Origin: Trichococcus palustris
Lineage (GTDB): Bacteria; Bacillota; Bacilli; Lactobacillales; Aerococcaceae
Assembly: GCF_900114465.1 (NCBI RefSeq)
Contig: NZ_FOTD01000012.1
Span: forward strand, 29,170-93,169
Length of the DNA stretch: 64,000 nucleotides
Direction of reading: 5' to 3'
Part shown: positions 55,045 through 63,777 of the stretch, in pieces
How the letters are laid out: each line of letters opens with the position of its first letter
Numbering within the stretch: the first letter of the stretch is position 1
Notes under the pieces: generated by a model
The model's database searches: none
What the model saw: only the letters and a program-made list of their open reading frames with translations
What the model was told of the DNA's origin: nothing
Program-made: the position numbers and the translations under genes

Positions 55045-55914
55045 ATGAAAAAGAACAGCGGAAGCAATAGGATTAGAACGGTATTGGGCGTTTTGGCGGT
55101 TGCGAGCGCAGGGACGCTTGTTTTTTTCAAATCCCCCTATTCCAAAATCAAAGCGGACTTCCAGAAAACAGCTATGGATTTGGTGGACGTTACGGCCCCG
55201 AGCGGTGATAGCTTTACAGAAACGGACTTGGCCGGCTTGCCGGATCCGGTAAAGAAATACTTTGATTATTGCGGATTCATCGGCACCAGAAAGATGAGCT
55301 ATATGAAAGCGACCTTCAAGGATGTCCCGTTTAAGATAGGGAAAAATAAGCCCGGACTTATGATCGACTATACCCAATACAACTTTGTCGCGCAGCCGGA
55401 TCGCATTGCCCTGATTGAGAGCTCCCTGTACGGCATCCCATTTCAAGGTTTTGATGCTTTTGTGGATGGAGCCGGCAGCATGAAGGGTGTCGTCGCAAAA
55501 GTCTATACCCTTTTCGACCAGAGAGGGGAAGCCATGGACCGTTCCAGCCTGGTGACTTATTTGGCGGAATGCTTCATGATCCCGAGCGTCATTTTGCAGG
55601 ATTTCATCACTTGGGAAAGCATCGATGCGAAGCATGCCAAAGCCACCATAGCCAGTGGAGGCATTTCGGCAAGCGGCATCTTCACTTTCAAGGAGAACGG
55701 CGAAATGCTTTCCTTCACGACCGCCGACAGGGAAGCTACGGAAATCGATGGCACATCCCAAAAAGTGGAATGGACCGCCTTTTGCAGCGGCTACAGAGAG
55801 CGCGGTGGGATAAAGAGACCGACCCTCCTCAAAGCAGTTTGGCATTATGCGGAAGGCGACCTGATCTACTTTGATGGCAAAGATGTCTGTATCGAGTACG
55901 ATTACGAACTGTGA
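55045..55914 (+). CDS. DUF6544-family protein
   Basis: This 289-residue protein has an N-terminal hydrophobic helix (about 12-29, an uncleaved anchor or signal) and a soluble domain. The landmarks LPDPVKKYFDYCGFIGTRK, YNFVAQPDRIAL and YLAECFMIPSVIL are typical of DUF6544. Function is unknown. AAGGAG precedes the ATG. It is flanked by a terminator upstream and repeat family B downstream. Confidence 0.8.
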   Translation: MKKNSGSNRIRTVLGVLAVASAGTLVFFKSPYSKIKADFQKTAMDLVDVTAPSGDSFTETDLAGLPDPVKKYFDYCGFIGTRKMSYMKATFKDVPFKIGKNKPGLMIDYTQYNFVAQPDRIALIESSLYGIPFQGFDAFVDGAGSMKGVVAKVYTLFDQRGEAMDRSSLVTYLAECFMIPSVILQDFITWESIDAKHAKATIASGGISASGIFTFKENGEMLSFTTADREATEIDGTSQKVEWTAFCSGYRERGGIKRPTLLKAVWHYAEGDLIYFDGKDVCIEYDYEL

Positions 55915-55935
55915 CAGAGAGGTTGCTGCAGAAAA

Positions 55936-56231
55936 AAATGGCTGTCTCTATAATGAGGCAGCCATTTCTTATTATGCGTTTGATGCGGAGGAGCATCGGG
56001 GGCCAGAATAACCCGCCGAAACCTGTTCGGCGGGCTAAAATACAGCATTTTTCACAGAATAACCATCCGTAGGCACCTGGGAAGGTTATTCTTGGAATGG
56101 AGCAATACGAAAAAACCGCCGTCATCTTTTCGGAAGGTTTTCCCGACATTCTCTGGGCCAAATAACCCGCCGCGTTCCCCGAACCAGCAAACGAAAACAG
56201 GGAATGCAGGTATTCACGAATGAAACATTTC
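55936..56231 (+). repeat. Approximately 300-bp hairpin-rich intergenic repeat, family B (copy 2)
   Basis: It starts with the hairpin GGCTGTCTC/GAGGCAGCC, then ATAACCCGCCG/CGGCGGGCTA, AAAATACAG, a stem AATAACC/GGTTATT, ATGGAGCAAT, CTTTTCGGAAGGTTTT, GCCAAATAACCCGCCGC and GAATGCAGG-ATTC-CGAATGAAACATT, colinear with 11280-11585. Here it lies between two convergent genes, so it is not a leader of a downstream gene. It fills most of the gap 55915-56278. Confidence 0.75.
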
Positions 56232-56278
56232 GCAACGGCCCGTCCTTTTTCAGCGTTTCATTCAAACAGCGCTACCCG

Positions 56279-57136
56279 TCAGGCGGTGGTTTCCATCCCG
56301 GCAATCCCGAAGGCACCGGGCCCGCCGTGGCTGGATATGACGCCGCCCGTCTGCACCCAGGTCACATTCTTGAACCCATTTTCCTTCGCGAGTTCTTCCA
56401 TGTGCAGCTTGATGCTCTCATCCAGCCCGATGGAAAAGATCAAATAAAGCTGTTCCTTGTCGATGGGGTAAAGCTTCAGGAAATCCTGCATCAGATCTTC
56501 GGCAACGCGCCTCATTTTTCCGCGATATTTTTTGGTGGAAACGAGTTTGCCGTCCACCAACTCGATGAGCGGTTTTATTTTCAACAAGGATGCGCCGATG
56601 TAAGCTGCATTCGATACCCGGCCGCCAGCCCGCAGAAAGTCGAGATTTTCGGGGATGAACGCAAACCGCGCGCGGGGTACACTGCTTTGCACCAAACCAA
56701 GGAAACGATCCAGCGCGATATCCGGCTCTTTTTCCAATAGGAATGCGGCGTACATGACGACGGCGGTCAATCCGCCCGAAACGTTCAGGGCATCGATGAG
56801 ATGGATGTCTTCAAAATCGGCCGCGGCGATATTCGCATTCTGGAAGGAAGAAGAGGCTTTCGAAGTATAGCCGATATGCACGATGATGCTGTTGGGATGA
56901 GCGGCCCTTATTTTCGTGAAAAGCTCCGTATACTCATTCGGATTTGTGGATGTTGTGGATGGCACTTTTTTTGTGCGTTCATAATAATCATAGATGTCCG
57001 TTATGGGCAACGAACCATCGAGATAGTCCTTGCCATCCATGACGACATGCATGGGTACCACTTCAAGATTGTATCGTTCGATGAAATCAATGGGTAAATC
57101 CGCACCACTTTCGGTCGTCAGAATAATTTTTCTCAT
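56279..57136 (-). CDS. DegV family fatty-acid-binding protein
   Basis: This 285-residue protein has the DegV opening KIILTTESGADLPIDFIERYNLEVVPMHV and the fatty-acid pocket signature PSTTSTNPNEYTELF. FIPENLDFLRAGGRVSNAA and IKPLIELVDGKL occur in the second domain. DegV/FakB proteins bind fatty acids and, as FakB, present them to the FakA kinase. Which fatty acid this one binds cannot be told, and fakA is not nearby. AGGAGGGATTTC precedes the ATG. The gene is monocistronic. Confidence 0.92.
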   Translation of the reverse strand: MRKIILTTESGADLPIDFIERYNLEVVPMHVVMDGKDYLDGSLPITDIYDYYERTKKVPSTTSTNPNEYTELFTKIRAAHPNSIIVHIGYTSKASSSFQNANIAAADFEDIHLIDALNVSGGLTAVVMYAAFLLEKEPDIALDRFLGLVQSSVPRARFAFIPENLDFLRAGGRVSNAAYIGASLLKIKPLIELVDGKLVSTKKYRGKMRRVAEDLMQDFLKLYPIDKEQLYLIFSIGLDESIKLHMEELAKENGFKNVTWVQTGGVISSHGGPGAFGIAGMETTA

Positions 57137-57349
57137 GAAATCCCTCCTAAAGCACAGCCCTTCCGGAGTGACATCCTCGGCGTGTGTGTATGGTCTCTTT
57201 TATAAACTATACCACACCGCTAAAAACGTTTCCAAAGGATGTTGCCGGAAATTTTATTGATAATGCGACTGTCGTGGTTTGAGAAGTTGCGCCGACCTTC
57301 ACCAAGGGGGTCAGGCACTTGCTACTGGAAAGTGATTGTAAGCATCAAA

Positions 57350-57393
57350 TAAGGGACCGCAAATCATTTTTCTGATTTGCGGTCCCTTATTAT
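57350..57393. terminator. Bidirectional terminator (rlmN)
   Basis: AAGGGACCGCAAATCA pairs with TGATTTGCGGTCCCTT, with TATTT on each side. Confidence 0.88.
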
Positions 57394-57423
57394 CCTTATT
57401 ATGATGGAAAGCTGTTGTGCAGA

Positions 57424-58479
57424 TTATTTGTCCAGATGTTTGCTGCGCAATTGTCCGCAGGCCGCATCGATATCGGTGCCGTGTTCCTTGCGGATGACAC
57501 AGTTGATCTTGTTTTTTTGCAGAATATCATAGAACGCCTGCATCGCCTTTTGGGTGCTGCGTTCGTACTTGATGTGTTCCGCAACCGGGTTGTAAGGGAT
57601 CAAATTCACATAGGACAGATGCCGTTTATCCTTCAACAAGGCCACCAATTCACGGGCTTGTTCAGGACTGTCATTGACGCCGGAAATCATAATGTATTCG
57701 AAAGTAATCCGGCGGTTCGTTTTCTTCAGATATTCATCGATGGCTGCCATGACTTCTTCAAGCGGATGTTTGCGATTGATGCGCATCATCCGGCTGCGGA
57801 TTTCATCGTTGGGAGCATGCAAAGAGAGCGCCAAGTTGACTTGTAGGCCGTTGTCCGCAAATTCTCTGATTTTCGGAGCAAGACCGCTGGTTGAGACGGT
57901 GATGTGGCGGGCGCCGATTGCCAACCCTTTCGCATTATTGATGATATGCAGAAAATTCATGACGTTATCGTAATTGTCGAAAGGTTCTCCGATACCCATC
58001 ACGACGACATGGCTCACGCGTTCGCCTTTGCCTTTTTCATCCAAGTAGTGTTGCACTTGCATGACCTGAGCGACGATTTCTCCCGCAGTCAAGTCGCGCT
58101 GTTTCCGTTTCAGACCGCTGGCACAGAAGGTACAGCCGATGTCGCAGCCTACCTGTGTCGTAACACAGACGGACAAACCATATTCGTGATACATCAAGAC
58201 GGTTTCGATCATCAACTTGTCTGCCAATTGGAAGAGATACTTGGTAGTGCCGTCAGCGGATTCTTGGACAACCACCTGGTTCAGGGGTTCAAGAACAAAG
58301 TTTGCCTCCAATGAAGCAATCAATTCCTTCGATAGGTTCGTCATGTCAGCGAACTCTTGAACTCTTTTCACATATAACCAGTCCCAAATCTGTGGAGCTC
58401 GGAATTTTTTTTGACCGTGCAGCAAGAGCCATTCTTGCAGGTCGTCCAGTGTTAAGCCATATATAGATGCTGTGTTCAT
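57424..58479 (-). CDS. rlmN: Dual-specificity RNA methyltransferase RlmN
   Basis: RlmN is a radical SAM enzyme that methylates C2 of A2503 in 23S rRNA and A37 in some tRNAs. The 351-residue protein carries the cluster motif [12 protein letters not shown] (CxxxCxxC, near residues 115-122). It also has [15 protein letters not shown] and the second catalytic cysteine near the C-terminus in [31 protein letters not shown] precedes the ATG. It stands alone between its terminator and the DUF1801 gene. Confidence 0.96.
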   Translation of the reverse strand: MNTASIYGLTLDDLQEWLLLHGQKKFRAPQIWDWLYVKRVQEFADMTNLSKELIASLEANFVLEPLNQVVVQESADGTTKYLFQLADKLMIETVLMYHEYGLSVCVTTQVGCDIGCTFCASGLKRKQRDLTAGEIVAQVMQVQHYLDEKGKGERVSHVVVMGIGEPFDNYDNVMNFLHIINNAKGLAIGARHITVSTSGLAPKIREFADNGLQVNLALSLHAPNDEIRSRMMRINRKHPLEEVMAAIDEYLKKTNRRITFEYIMISGVNDSPEQARELVALLKDKRHLSYVNLIPYNPVAEHIKYERSTQKAMQAFYDILQKNKINCVIRKEHGTDIDAACGQLRSKHLDK

Positions 58480-58741
58480 TTTACTTTCCTTTCTTCTCCG
58501 TTCATTTTCTCATCACATATCATAACACAAAATTTGTGAAAGGGAACAAAAAGTTAGTGGTTTGAAATGGCAGGATTATTGCTTCCGTATCGGGCAATCG
58601 CATCCATCAAAAAGAGCCTAGTAAATCAAGGAAGCTTGTATTTATCCAACTGCTGTTCCGCATGTTATAATGAAGGCAACATAGAAATAGTCAAAAAAGA
58701 ATAATCGGCTACCACCAACAGGGACCAGAAGGGAAATGGAA

Positions 58742-59128
58742 ATGGACGGATCGAATGACAAAGTTGAAACGATTGATGCATACATAAGCCTGCAATCGGA
58801 AGATATCCAGGGAATTCTTCAAGAAATGCGGCGTGTGATAAGGGAAGAGGCACCCGAAGCGACCGAGAAAATCAGTTATCAGATGCCGACCTTCTATTTG
58901 AACGGAAATTTGGTACACTTCGCCGCGCAAAAGCATCATCTCGGCTTTTATCCTACGCCGAGAGCCATTGAAGCCTTCAAGGAAGAATTGTCCTCCTACA
59001 AGACTTCCAAAGGGGCCGTCCAGTTTCCGTTGGATAAACCTATTCCTTATGATCTGGTCCGCAGAATGGTTCGCTATCGGGTGGAGGAATCTGCGCGGGC
59101 AGCGGAACAGAAGAAATCAAAAAAATAA
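58742..59128 (+). CDS. DUF1801/YdhG-like protein
   Basis: This 128-residue protein has the DUF1801 pattern ETIDAYISLQSEDIQGILQEMRRVIREEAPEATEKISYQMPTFYLNG, then HLGFYPTPRAI and SKGAVQFPLDKPIPYDLVRRMVRYR. The fold is related to frataxin-like/iron chaperone YdhG proteins. The activity is not established. ATG 58742 is preferred over 58736 for the distance to AAGGG. Confidence 0.88.
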   Translation: MDGSNDKVETIDAYISLQSEDIQGILQEMRRVIREEAPEATEKISYQMPTFYLNGNLVHFAAQKHHLGFYPTPRAIEAFKEELSSYKTSKGAVQFPLDKPIPYDLVRRMVRYRVEESARAAEQKKSKK

Positions 59129-59170
59129 GGGGAGTGAGATGAATCCCGTTTAGAAATCGAGTACTAAGAG

Positions 59171-59250
59171 GACTACCACGAAGCGGACGCTTTTTGTCCG
59201 CGAAAGGTAGTCAGCTTAGGCACTCAAACGTCACAGTGCGACGTTTGAGG
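59171..59250 (+). repeat. Intergenic hairpin pair with exact 29-bp palindromic repeat (copy 1)
   Basis: A nested hairpin (GACTACC ... GCGGAC/GTCCGC ... GGTAGTC, 59171-59212) is followed by the palindrome CTCAAACGTC/GACGTTTGAG (59223-59249). The 29 bases 59222-59250 reappear exactly, inverted, at 63914-63942. Confidence 0.7.
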
Positions 59251-59401
59251 TCTTTCGCAATTTATGTACCAAGGAAAATGCTGCACTTTTACTTGGGATT
59301 CAGAACATATTTACGATTAGTTATTTGGAAATACGAAAGGGGCTAGGAATTTGTCCCAGCCCGTTGTCTAAAAAATCATCCGCCGGAATGGAGGCAAACG
59401 C

Positions 59402-59752
59402 ATGAATCTGCATCATCTGTTGGCAATCCTCATCCCCATTTTGGCCAGCCTGATTGAGAGTGTGGGGGTCATCATCATTGTTTACGGCTGCATCAAAGCC
59501 CTGTATATGTTCGCGAAGGATGGGTTTGATTTGAATAATTCGAACCCAAAACTGGAATTGGCGAAGGCGCTAGCCTTCAGCCTGGAATTCAAGCTGGCCG
59601 CGGAAATACTGAAGACGGTCGTGATCCAAACGATAGACGAGTTCATTGTGCTGGCTGCCATCGTTGTGTTGCGTGTGGTTTTGACGTTCGTCATCCATTG
59701 GGAGATCAAAAGCAGCGAGACGGATGGCAGCAAGGACAAAGCAAAAAGCTGA
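59402..59752 (+). CDS. DUF1622 membrane protein
   Basis: This 116-residue protein has three hydrophobic segments (about 8-30, 55-75 and 82-100). The DUF1622 signatures are present: ESVGVIIIVYG, LELAKALAFSLEFKLAAEILKTVV and LRVVLTFVIHWEI. Function is unknown. GGAGGC precedes the ATG. A terminator follows. Confidence 0.88.
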   Translation: MNLHHLLAILIPILASLIESVGVIIIVYGCIKALYMFAKDGFDLNNSNPKLELAKALAFSLEFKLAAEILKTVVIQTIDEFIVLAAIVVLRVVLTFVIHWEIKSSETDGSKDKAKS

Positions 59753-59801
59753 ATGAAACTAGCCGACATGTTCTTTGCTTTTCAGACTGCAAACGCTAGA
59801 G

Positions 59802-59853
59802 AAAGACTCCCTTCCTCATCAGTTTTTTTGACGAGGGAGAGAGTCTTTTTTTG
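59802..59853. terminator. Terminator between DUF1622 and GDPD genes
   Basis: AAAGACTCcCTTCCTCATC pairs with GACGAGGGAGAGAGTCTTT, then T7. Confidence 0.8.
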
Positions 59854-59911
59854 TATCCTTGAGCGCCGTTAAAAGCTCTTGTGATAGCTTATAGCCATCT
59901 CTAAAATATTC

Positions 59912-60775
59912 TTATTTGTAGGCGGAGATGGTGTCTATGTAATCTGTATACACGCCGAGCGTCCCGGTGTGCGCCACTTTGAAGAGGCTTGCGGCATCAT
60001 TGACGGAAAAAGGATAGAGCGCCAAATCTGCAGAACGGACCTTTTTCTCGAATGCTGGCGTTGACCATAGTTGCGAAACACCGATGCCCATCGCATACTG
60101 TTTGATCTCCTTCAGTTCCTTTTCGGAAGTGACCAAGGGACTATACCAGTCCATCAATTTTATCAAGGGGATATCAGGTTGTACTCGGTGGACGGATTGC
60201 AGACTCTCTGCGCTGAAGGATTGGATGATGACGTTAGCTGATTTAGGATCTTCTAACAGATTAAATTCATCCAGCAAAGACAGCAGCTTGCCTTCGATGC
60301 CCGCATCTGGGGTTTTAATTTCAAGGCAATAATTGACTTCATTGCCGAATGTCTGAAAGACTTGCCGCAAAGAAGGGATGGTGAGGCCTGCATACTCCGG
60401 CTTCGCTTTTGCGGGATATTTTTTGTTGAACCAGGAGCCTGCATCCAGTTGCTGCAGTTCCGCTAAGGTGAAGTCCGCTGCGTTTCCTGTTCCGTCTGTT
60501 GTCCGGTTGACGTCGGGATCGTGCAGGGCGACGAGTTCCCCGTCTTTGGTTTGCTGCAGATCGATTTCCAGGTAATCCGCACCCAGCTCTTTTGCCAGCT
60601 GGTAGGAAAGCAAGGTGTGTTCGGGCGCGTATCCGCTGGCGCCGCGATGCCCGAACACCAAGAAATCCTTATCGAGGATCACAGCTGCAGTAGCTGATTT
60701 AGGCTGGGAAGAGTGTCCCAGACCAAAAACGATCAGTAATCCTATGAAAATAACAAATAACCGCTTTGCCTTCAC
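59912..60775 (-). CDS. Secreted glycerophosphodiester phosphodiesterase
   Basis: This 287-residue enzyme hydrolyses glycerophosphodiesters to glycerol-3-phosphate and an alcohol. The GTG at 60775 (MKAKRLFVIFIG) with AAAGGGG at normal spacing is chosen over GTG 60784. It exposes a signal peptide (hydrophobic core FVIFIGLLIVFGLG, likely cut after SATA). Catalytic motifs are FGHRGASGYAPEHT, LEIDLQQTKDGELVALHD and the later NYCLEIKTP. It may act outside the membrane on deacylated phospholipids or teichoic acid glycerophosphate. Confidence 0.93.
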   Translation of the reverse strand: MKAKRLFVIFIGLLIVFGLGHSSQPKSATAAVILDKDFLVFGHRGASGYAPEHTLLSYQLAKELGADYLEIDLQQTKDGELVALHDPDVNRTTDGTGNAADFTLAELQQLDAGSWFNKKYPAKAKPEYAGLTIPSLRQVFQTFGNEVNYCLEIKTPDAGIEGKLLSLLDEFNLLEDPKSANVIIQSFSAESLQSVHRVQPDIPLIKLMDWYSPLVTSEKELKEIKQYAMGIGVSQLWSTPAFEKKVRSADLALYPFSVNDAASLFKVAHTGTLGVYTDYIDTISAYK

Positions 60776-60926
60776 TGCCCCCACCCCTTTCTTTGTTCGC
60801 TAAAGTAAGCGTAAACAAAATATATTTCCATCATAGCAGATTAGACCGCGATATTCAGTGACAAAATTATGTTTTTTTATATTGGAGGACAGTAAAGCTT
60901 TTTGAACGCTCGATGTCAGCCGACTA

Positions 60927-60955
60927 TTGCAACCAATCGGCAAGCGACGTACAAT
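60927..60955 (+). promoter_or_regulatory. Probable promoter of rsuA
   Basis: TTGCAA (60927-60932), 17 bp, TACAAT (60950-60955), about 68 bp before the start codon at 61023. Confidence 0.55.
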
Positions 60956-61022
60956 GTAAATCGTTGGATACACAGAACTGGTAAGAAACGACGGGATGGT
61001 CTACGAAGAGGGGGAAGCAAGC

Positions 61023-61742
61023 ATGCGTTTAGATAAACTATTATCCGAGACCGGTTATGGTTCTCGCAAAGATGTGAAGCGGCTAATCAGGAGCAAACAG
61101 GTCCGCATCGACGGCAAGGTTGTATTGACGGACAATTATAATGTCGATCCCCAGCTGCAGCTGGTGGTCGTCGCCGGCAAAACGGTGAGCGTCCAATCCC
61201 ATGTATACTATATGCTGCATAAGCCTGCGGGGGTGGTGACCGCCGTCTCCGATGCGGCTAATCGGACGGTCATCGATTTGATCGACCCGGCGGACCGGAT
61301 GCAGGGCCTCTATCCCGTCGGACGATTGGATAAGGATACGGAAGGACTGTTGCTCATCACGGATAATGGGCAATTGGGCTATCAACTGCTGCTTCCCCAT
61401 AAGAAAGTCATGAAGCGTTACGAGGCGCTCGTCAACGAACGGGTTACCGGCGCCGACCAGGAAGCCTTCGCTGAGGGCATCGTTTTTCATGGCGGCGAGC
61501 GGTGCAAACCGGCCAAACTGACGATACTGAGCCAAGGGGAAGCAGAGAGCCGGGTCCTGCTGGACATCAGCGAGGGGAAATTCCATCAAGTGAAGAAGAT
61601 GTTCCTGTCCGTTGGCAAGAAAGTGACCTACCTGAAGAGGCTCTCGATGGGGCCGCTCGAACTGGATACAACCTTGCCCGCAGGCAGCTACCGTCCTTTG
61701 CGCCCGGAAGAGATGGAACTGCTGAAGCCTTATTTCAAATAA
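61023..61742 (+). CDS. rsuA: 16S rRNA pseudouridine synthase RsuA family
   Basis: This 239-residue enzyme has an N-terminal S4 RNA-binding domain (MRLDKLLSETGYGSRKDVKRLIRS) and a catalytic domain with VGRLDKDTEGLLLITDNGQL, whose aspartate is the nucleophile. LDISEGKFHQVKKMF follows. RsuA makes pseudouridine 516 in 16S rRNA; a close paralogue such as RluB/YtzG type is possible. ATG 61023 is preferred to 60996 because of GAGGGGGAAG at normal distance and the family start. Confidence 0.92.
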   Translation: MRLDKLLSETGYGSRKDVKRLIRSKQVRIDGKVVLTDNYNVDPQLQLVVVAGKTVSVQSHVYYMLHKPAGVVTAVSDAANRTVIDLIDPADRMQGLYPVGRLDKDTEGLLLITDNGQLGYQLLLPHKKVMKRYEALVNERVTGADQEAFAEGIVFHGGERCKPAKLTILSQGEAESRVLLDISEGKFHQVKKMFLSVGKKVTYLKRLSMGPLELDTTLPAGSYRPLRPEEMELLKPYFK

Positions 61743-61751
61743 TATATATTT

Positions 61752-61795
61752 AAAAAGGGAAGCGCTCGGCAGGATGCCGACCGTTTCCCTTTTTG
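61752..61795. terminator. Bidirectional terminator between rsuA and the MmcQ/YjbR gene
   Basis: AAAAAGGGAA pairs with TTTCCCTTTTT around an inner CGGCA/TGCCG stem. Confidence 0.85.
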
Positions 61796-61800
61796 CGTCC

Positions 61801-62184
61801 CTACAGTAGGGGCTGATTCTTTGCCCGTCTCTTTGGTTTCGGCTTGGTCAGTTGGAAGCTCTCAGCTATCAGCTTTTCCGCAACCGGATAAAGGCTTTCG
61901 GATGTCATGCGCAGCGTGATCCAATGGGTTTTGTTCATGTGGTAGGCCGGGATGATTTCGGGCATGCTTTCCCGCAGGAAATCGTTCCGCTCAGGGGTGT
62001 TCTTCAGATTCAGCCAAAGCTCGCCCTGATGCTCATAGATGAAGGCGAAGGATTTCCTGTTGTCTTCATGGCGCATGACGGCCCAATTGGAGTCGCCGAA
62101 AGGGTAATCCTCAATGACATGCGGGTGTTCCAGGCAAAGGGCGATCATCCGCCGGCGCAGCGCATAGTTGTTTACTTTTTCCAT
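61801..62184 (-). CDS. MmcQ/YjbR family protein
   Basis: This 127-residue protein has the YjbR pattern: HPHVIEDYPFGDSNWAVMRHEDNRKSFAFIY, LWLNLKNTPERNDFLR, and AYHMNKTHWITLRM. The family folds like a double-psi DNA-binding protein (CyaY-like) and is of unknown function. The tail is lysine/arginine-rich (TKPKPKRRAKNQ). ATG 62184 with AGGAGCGG is preferred over an upstream in-frame start at 62217. Confidence 0.88.
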   Translation of the reverse strand: MEKVNNYALRRRMIALCLEHPHVIEDYPFGDSNWAVMRHEDNRKSFAFIYEHQGELWLNLKNTPERNDFLRESMPEIIPAYHMNKTHWITLRMTSESLYPVAEKLIAESFQLTKPKPKRRAKNQPLL

Positions 62185-62275
62185 ATCATCCGCTCCTTTC
62201 GTTCCTTTTTTATCCATTATACGGCAACCGCATCGCTATGGGTAAGGATAGGTAGTTTGCTTCGAGTGTAGGCAG

Positions 62276-62309
62276 ATATTTGTACAAATATACTTGTATT
62301 CCTTATAAT
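62276..62309 (+). promoter_or_regulatory. Promoter with overlapping palindromic operator of the disulfide reductase gene
   Basis: A perfect 16-bp palindrome ATATTTGTACAAATAT (62276-62291) overlaps TTGTAC (62280-62285), which is 18 bp from TATAAT (62304-62309). The layout suggests repression by a dimeric regulator encoded elsewhere. Confidence 0.6.
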
Positions 62310-62340
62310 GACAGATATATAGAATCGAAAAGGGGCAACA

Positions 62341-63732
62341 ATGATGGAAACTAACAAGTATGATGTCGTGGTGATCGGATTCGGCAAAGCCGGGAAGACG
62401 CTGGCGAATGATTTGGCGAAAGCCGGCAAGAAAGTGGCTGTGATTGAAAAGTCGAATCAGATGTACGGGGGGACCTGCATCAATGTCGGCTGTCTGCCGA
62501 CGAAGTCACTTGTCCACAGCGCAAAAATAGCGAGCCATATTCTTGAAACGGAATCCGAACAGCCTTATGAAAAGCGAAACGCCCTGTTCAAAAAAGCGAT
62601 GGCGAACAAAGAAAAACTCACAGCGATGCTGCGCGAAAAGAACTATGTGAAGCTTGCCAACTTTGAGACGGTGACCATTTTCGACGGACTAGCGAGCTTC
62701 GTGGATGGGAACACGGTAAAGATCACGTCTCTGAATGAAGAGATCTTCATAGCCGGCGACCGCTTCATCATCAACACCGGGGCAAAGGCGTTCATTCCGG
62801 ATATACCGGGTGTCCATGAGAGCAAACACGTCCATATAAGCGATGGCATCCTGGAGCTGGAAAACTTGCCGAAACGGCTGGCCATCATCGGAGCGGGCTA
62901 TATCGGCCTCGAATTCGCCGGCTATTTTACGCAATTCGGAACCCAAGTCACCATCTATCAGAATGATGATAGTTTCTTGCCGCGCGAAGATGCTGAGGAT
63001 GCCGAAGCGATCCGTTTGGTATTGGAAAAAGCCGGCGTGGTCTTTGCGTTCGAAGCGAATGCCAAAAAGATTGCCGATACCGCAGACGGGGTAGCGTTAA
63101 CCATCGAACAAAAAGGCGAATTGCGGACAGAAACGTTTGATGAAATTTTGATTGCGACAGGCCGGGTACCGAACACGGACAATCTGGATGCGGAAAAGGC
63201 CAACGTCACTTTGGGGGCAAGAGGAGAAGTCGCGGTCGACGAAAAGCTTCGGACTTCCGCGCCGAATATTTGGGCGGTCGGGGATGTGAAAGGCGGCCCG
63301 CAGTTCACTTATATTTCCTTGGATGATTACCGCATCGTGTTGCCGCAGCTGTTGGAAGAACCATCCAGCTATACGATGGCTAGCCGCCGCACCGTGCCGA
63401 ACAGCGTCTTCATCGATCCGCCTTTTTCCAGGACTGGGATGAATGAAAAAGAAGCGACAGCGTCGGGAATCCCGTATCGGGTCGTGAAGATGCCGGCTGC
63501 AGCCGTCCCGAAAGCCCAGGTCCTACGCGAGACGGAAGGCTTCCTGAAGGTGTTGATCAATACGGAGGACCAAACCATCGTCGGTGCGACGCTCTTCTGC
63601 TACGAATCCCACGAGATGATCAACCTGTTGACGCTTGCCATCAATGCGAAGATTCCCTACACGGAACTGCGCGATCAAATCTATACGCATCCGATCATGT
63701 CGGAGGCGCTGAATGATTTGTTGAGCCTGTGA
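62341..63732 (+). CDS. RclA/Har-type flavoprotein disulfide reductase
   Basis: This 463-residue FAD/NAD(P)-dependent pyridine nucleotide-disulfide oxidoreductase has the redox pair in GGTCINVGCLPTK (two cysteines five apart, near 45 and 50), the NAD-binding GAGYIGLEFAG and the FAD-binding IWAVGDVKGG. The C-terminal dimer end is THPIMSEALNDL. This combination resembles RclA and hypothiocyanous acid reductase (Har/MerA-like) of streptococci and lactobacilli, which defend against HOSCN/HOCl. No mercury-binding C-terminal cysteine pair is present, so it is not mercuric reductase. ATG 62341 and 62344 are both possible starts. Confidence 0.88.
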   Translation: MMETNKYDVVVIGFGKAGKTLANDLAKAGKKVAVIEKSNQMYGGTCINVGCLPTKSLVHSAKIASHILETESEQPYEKRNALFKKAMANKEKLTAMLREKNYVKLANFETVTIFDGLASFVDGNTVKITSLNEEIFIAGDRFIINTGAKAFIPDIPGVHESKHVHISDGILELENLPKRLAIIGAGYIGLEFAGYFTQFGTQVTIYQNDDSFLPREDAEDAEAIRLVLEKAGVVFAFEANAKKIADTADGVALTIEQKGELRTETFDEILIATGRVPNTDNLDAEKANVTLGARGEVAVDEKLRTSAPNIWAVGDVKGGPQFTYISLDDYRIVLPQLLEEPSSYTMASRRTVPNSVFIDPPFSRTGMNEKEATASGIPYRVVKMPAAAVPKAQVLRETEGFLKVLINTEDQTIVGATLFCYESHEMINLLTLAINAKIPYTELRDQIYTHPIMSEALNDLLSL

Positions 63733-63744
63733 ATGAGTATTTGG

Positions 63745-63775
63745 AAAAGGACGGCAAACACGCCGCCCTTTTTTT
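63745..63775 (+). terminator. Terminator after the disulfide reductase
   Basis: GGACGGC pairs imperfectly with GCCGCCC (one mismatch), followed by seven T residues. Confidence 0.55.
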
Positions 63776-63777
63776 GA

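Noticed and set aside
59171..59250. CRISPR-like repeats
   Set aside because: The repeated hairpins are not regularly spaced, occur in opposite orientations kilobases apart, and have no spacers or cas genes.
62341..63732. Mercuric reductase
   Set aside because: It lacks the C-terminal cysteine pair and N-terminal metal-binding domain; the motifs fit the RclA/Har group better.
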